Shown in pieces: positions 5,932 through 6,629 of a stretch of DNA of 6,629 nt. Positions within the stretch are counted from its first letter, which is position 1. Every line of letters starts with the position of its first letter. The DNA lies in contig JAFTKV010000134.1 in NCBI GenBank assembly GCA_017453085.1, forward strand, positions 1-6,629, in the 5' to 3' direction. Made by a program: the position numbers and the translations under genes. The DNA comes from Clostridia bacterium. Lineage in GTDB: Bacteria > Bacillota > Clostridia > Oscillospirales > CAG-272. Under the pieces are notes generated by a model. It made no database searches and was not told where the DNA came from. It saw only the letters and a program-made list of their open reading frames with translations.

Positions 5932-6629
5932 TCAGGATGCAACCTTGGGCAGGCGAACGGCGGACGACTCGAATCGGAAGGTGAAGGTCTCGGTCTGCTC
6001 GTCTCCGTCGGAGTTGTTGAGATATTCAATCGCAAGGATGTGAAAGCCATTCTTTTCGGAAAGCTTTACCGAAACGTCTCCGTCAAAGCCGTGTCGATCT
6101 CGCCATTCTCTTGCCTTGGCGGCAGGGAACTCGTAGTGATCGCCCTTTTTCTTCATATTGTTCGGATCCAGCAGCTCGTCCAAATACCAGCCGTTGACGA
6201 TCCATTCCCATTTCACGTCGGTGGCGGATACCGTCCATCTGCCGTTATCATCTTTTTCGTAATACTGCCCGTTTTCCAGATCGTAATAGGTTTTCTTTTC
6301 GGAATGATTCCCGTAGGGATCGTCGTTGATAAAGGTGATCATCACCTTGTTGCTCTTCAGATTCACTATCTCGGTAAATTCGTATTCTTTTCCGTTGATC
6401 GTATCCAGCTGAGTGACGCAGTAGGTCAGCTCGGTAGCGTTTTTGAGTTTCCGCATCAGCTGAGCGGGAGACAGACAGGTAACCGGCGCGGTGGTCACGG
6501 GCGCAGTTGTGGTGGCGACGGTGCTTTCGGTGGTAGTGGCGGCAGGCTCACCTGCGGCAGGTGAGCCTGCATTGGTCTCCGATGCACAGGAGGTGAGGGT
6601 AGAGGCAGCGAGAAGTCCTGCGAGCAGGA
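5932..6629 (-). CDS. Lipoprotein with YYDL/LP repeat-family domain, 5' end outside window
   Basis: The frame stays open to the window edge, giving 231 visible residues. It begins within a signal peptide, LLAGLLAASTLTSC, whose final Cys (codon 6586-6588) is the lipobox cysteine. About ten residues, including the start, are missing. A Thr/Ala/Pro-rich spacer follows, with near-repeats AGSPA/AGEPA and TTAPV/TTAPV. The shared domain then runs from LSPAQLM through YYDLENGQYY, RW, LLDPNN...HY and a terminal AVRLPKVAS. An internal GTG at 6498 could be mistaken for the start, but it lies within the spacer and would lose the signal peptide. The domain is more basic and more diverged than in the 1802-4707 genes. 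No terminator is seen before the next promoter, so some read-through into the 4838-5821 gene is possible. Function unknown. Confidence 0.85.
   Translation of the reverse strand, partial: LLAGLLAASTLTSCASETNAGSPAAGEPAATTTESTVATTTAPVTTAPVTCLSPAQLMRKLKNATELTYCVTQLDTINGKEYEFTEIVNLKSNKVMITFINDDPYGNHSEKKTYYDLENGQYYEKDDNGRWTVSATDVKWEWIVNGWYLDELLDPNNMKKKGDHYEFPAAKAREWRDRHGFDGDVSVKLSEKNGFHILAIEYLNNSDGDEQTETFTFRFESSAVRLPKVAS
6542..6570. repeat. Perfect 14-bp palindrome with 1-nt centre inside a coding region
   Basis: Arms GCAGGCTCACCTGC (6542-6555) and its exact complement (6557-6570) flank a single G. The element lies in the flexible spacer of the truncated lipoprotein gene. With one adjoining base it forms 30 nt in frame, encoding AGSPA-AGEPA, so an inverted DNA repeat yields a near-direct peptide repeat. 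Confidence 0.8.

Noticed and set aside
5932..6498. Treating GTG at 6498 as the real start of the truncated lipoprotein
   Set aside because: The frame continues upstream into a clear signal peptide with lipobox LTSC at 6586-6588. Starting at 6498 would discard it.
1..6629. CRISPR array, tRNA, rRNA, insertion sequence or attachment site
   Set aside because: No regularly spaced direct repeats, no cloverleaf or rRNA-like stretch, and no transposase or integrase frame were found on either strand.

Overview
The window looks like a piece of a Clostridia genome, most likely a gut Oscillospirales/Ruminococcaceae-type organism. This is an inference from moderate GC, AGGA-type Shine-Dalgarno sites, sigma-A-like promoters, Thr/Ala/Asp/Glu-rich linkers after lipoprotein cysteines, and short perfect palindromes between genes. 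No taxonomic marker gene is present.

Layout: positions 1-56 hold a perfect palindrome and a ribosome binding site. Positions 57-1745 (+) encode a cytoplasmic M3-family zinc oligoendopeptidase with an intact HExxH motif and third zinc ligand. A 44-nt near-zero-loop palindrome (1760-1803) separates it from a convergent block. That block, 1802-6629, is entirely on the minus strand and contains five consecutive lipoprotein genes. In transcription order they are: a 5'-truncated lipoprotein (5932-6629), a LolA/DUF6612-like lipoprotein (4838-5821), a lipoprotein with two repeat domains (3304-4707), a single-domain lipoprotein with an apparent C-terminal frameshift (2553-3287), and a second single-domain lipoprotein (1802-2488). 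In every case where the N-terminus is visible, the lipobox cysteine is residue 24.

Four of the five proteins, giving five domain copies, share an unrecognised domain of roughly 160-185 residues. Its landmarks are a leading [LY][TS]PxxxYxxL helix motif, a central YYDL, a conserved Trp 12-20 residues later, an LF...Y segment and a closing [VR]xLP strand. The fifth (4838-5821) is not obviously the same domain but has the beta-rich 'YY.K......YF...VYFM' character of LolA/LppX/DUF6612-like lipoproteins. The block therefore looks like a locally expanded set of surface lipoproteins with small beta-rich, possibly ligand- or lipid-binding domains. No transporter, kinase or enzyme partner is visible.

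Regulation: the 4838-5821 gene has its own promoter (extended -10) and a strong terminator. A consensus sigma-A promoter (TTGACA-17-TATACT) right after that terminator drives the 3304-4707 gene and, by tight spacing, the two genes after it as a three-gene operon. The most checkable anomaly is a six-C run near the end of the 2553-3287 gene. Dropping one C restores a tail of three T-D-E-A repeats that ends just before the next gene.
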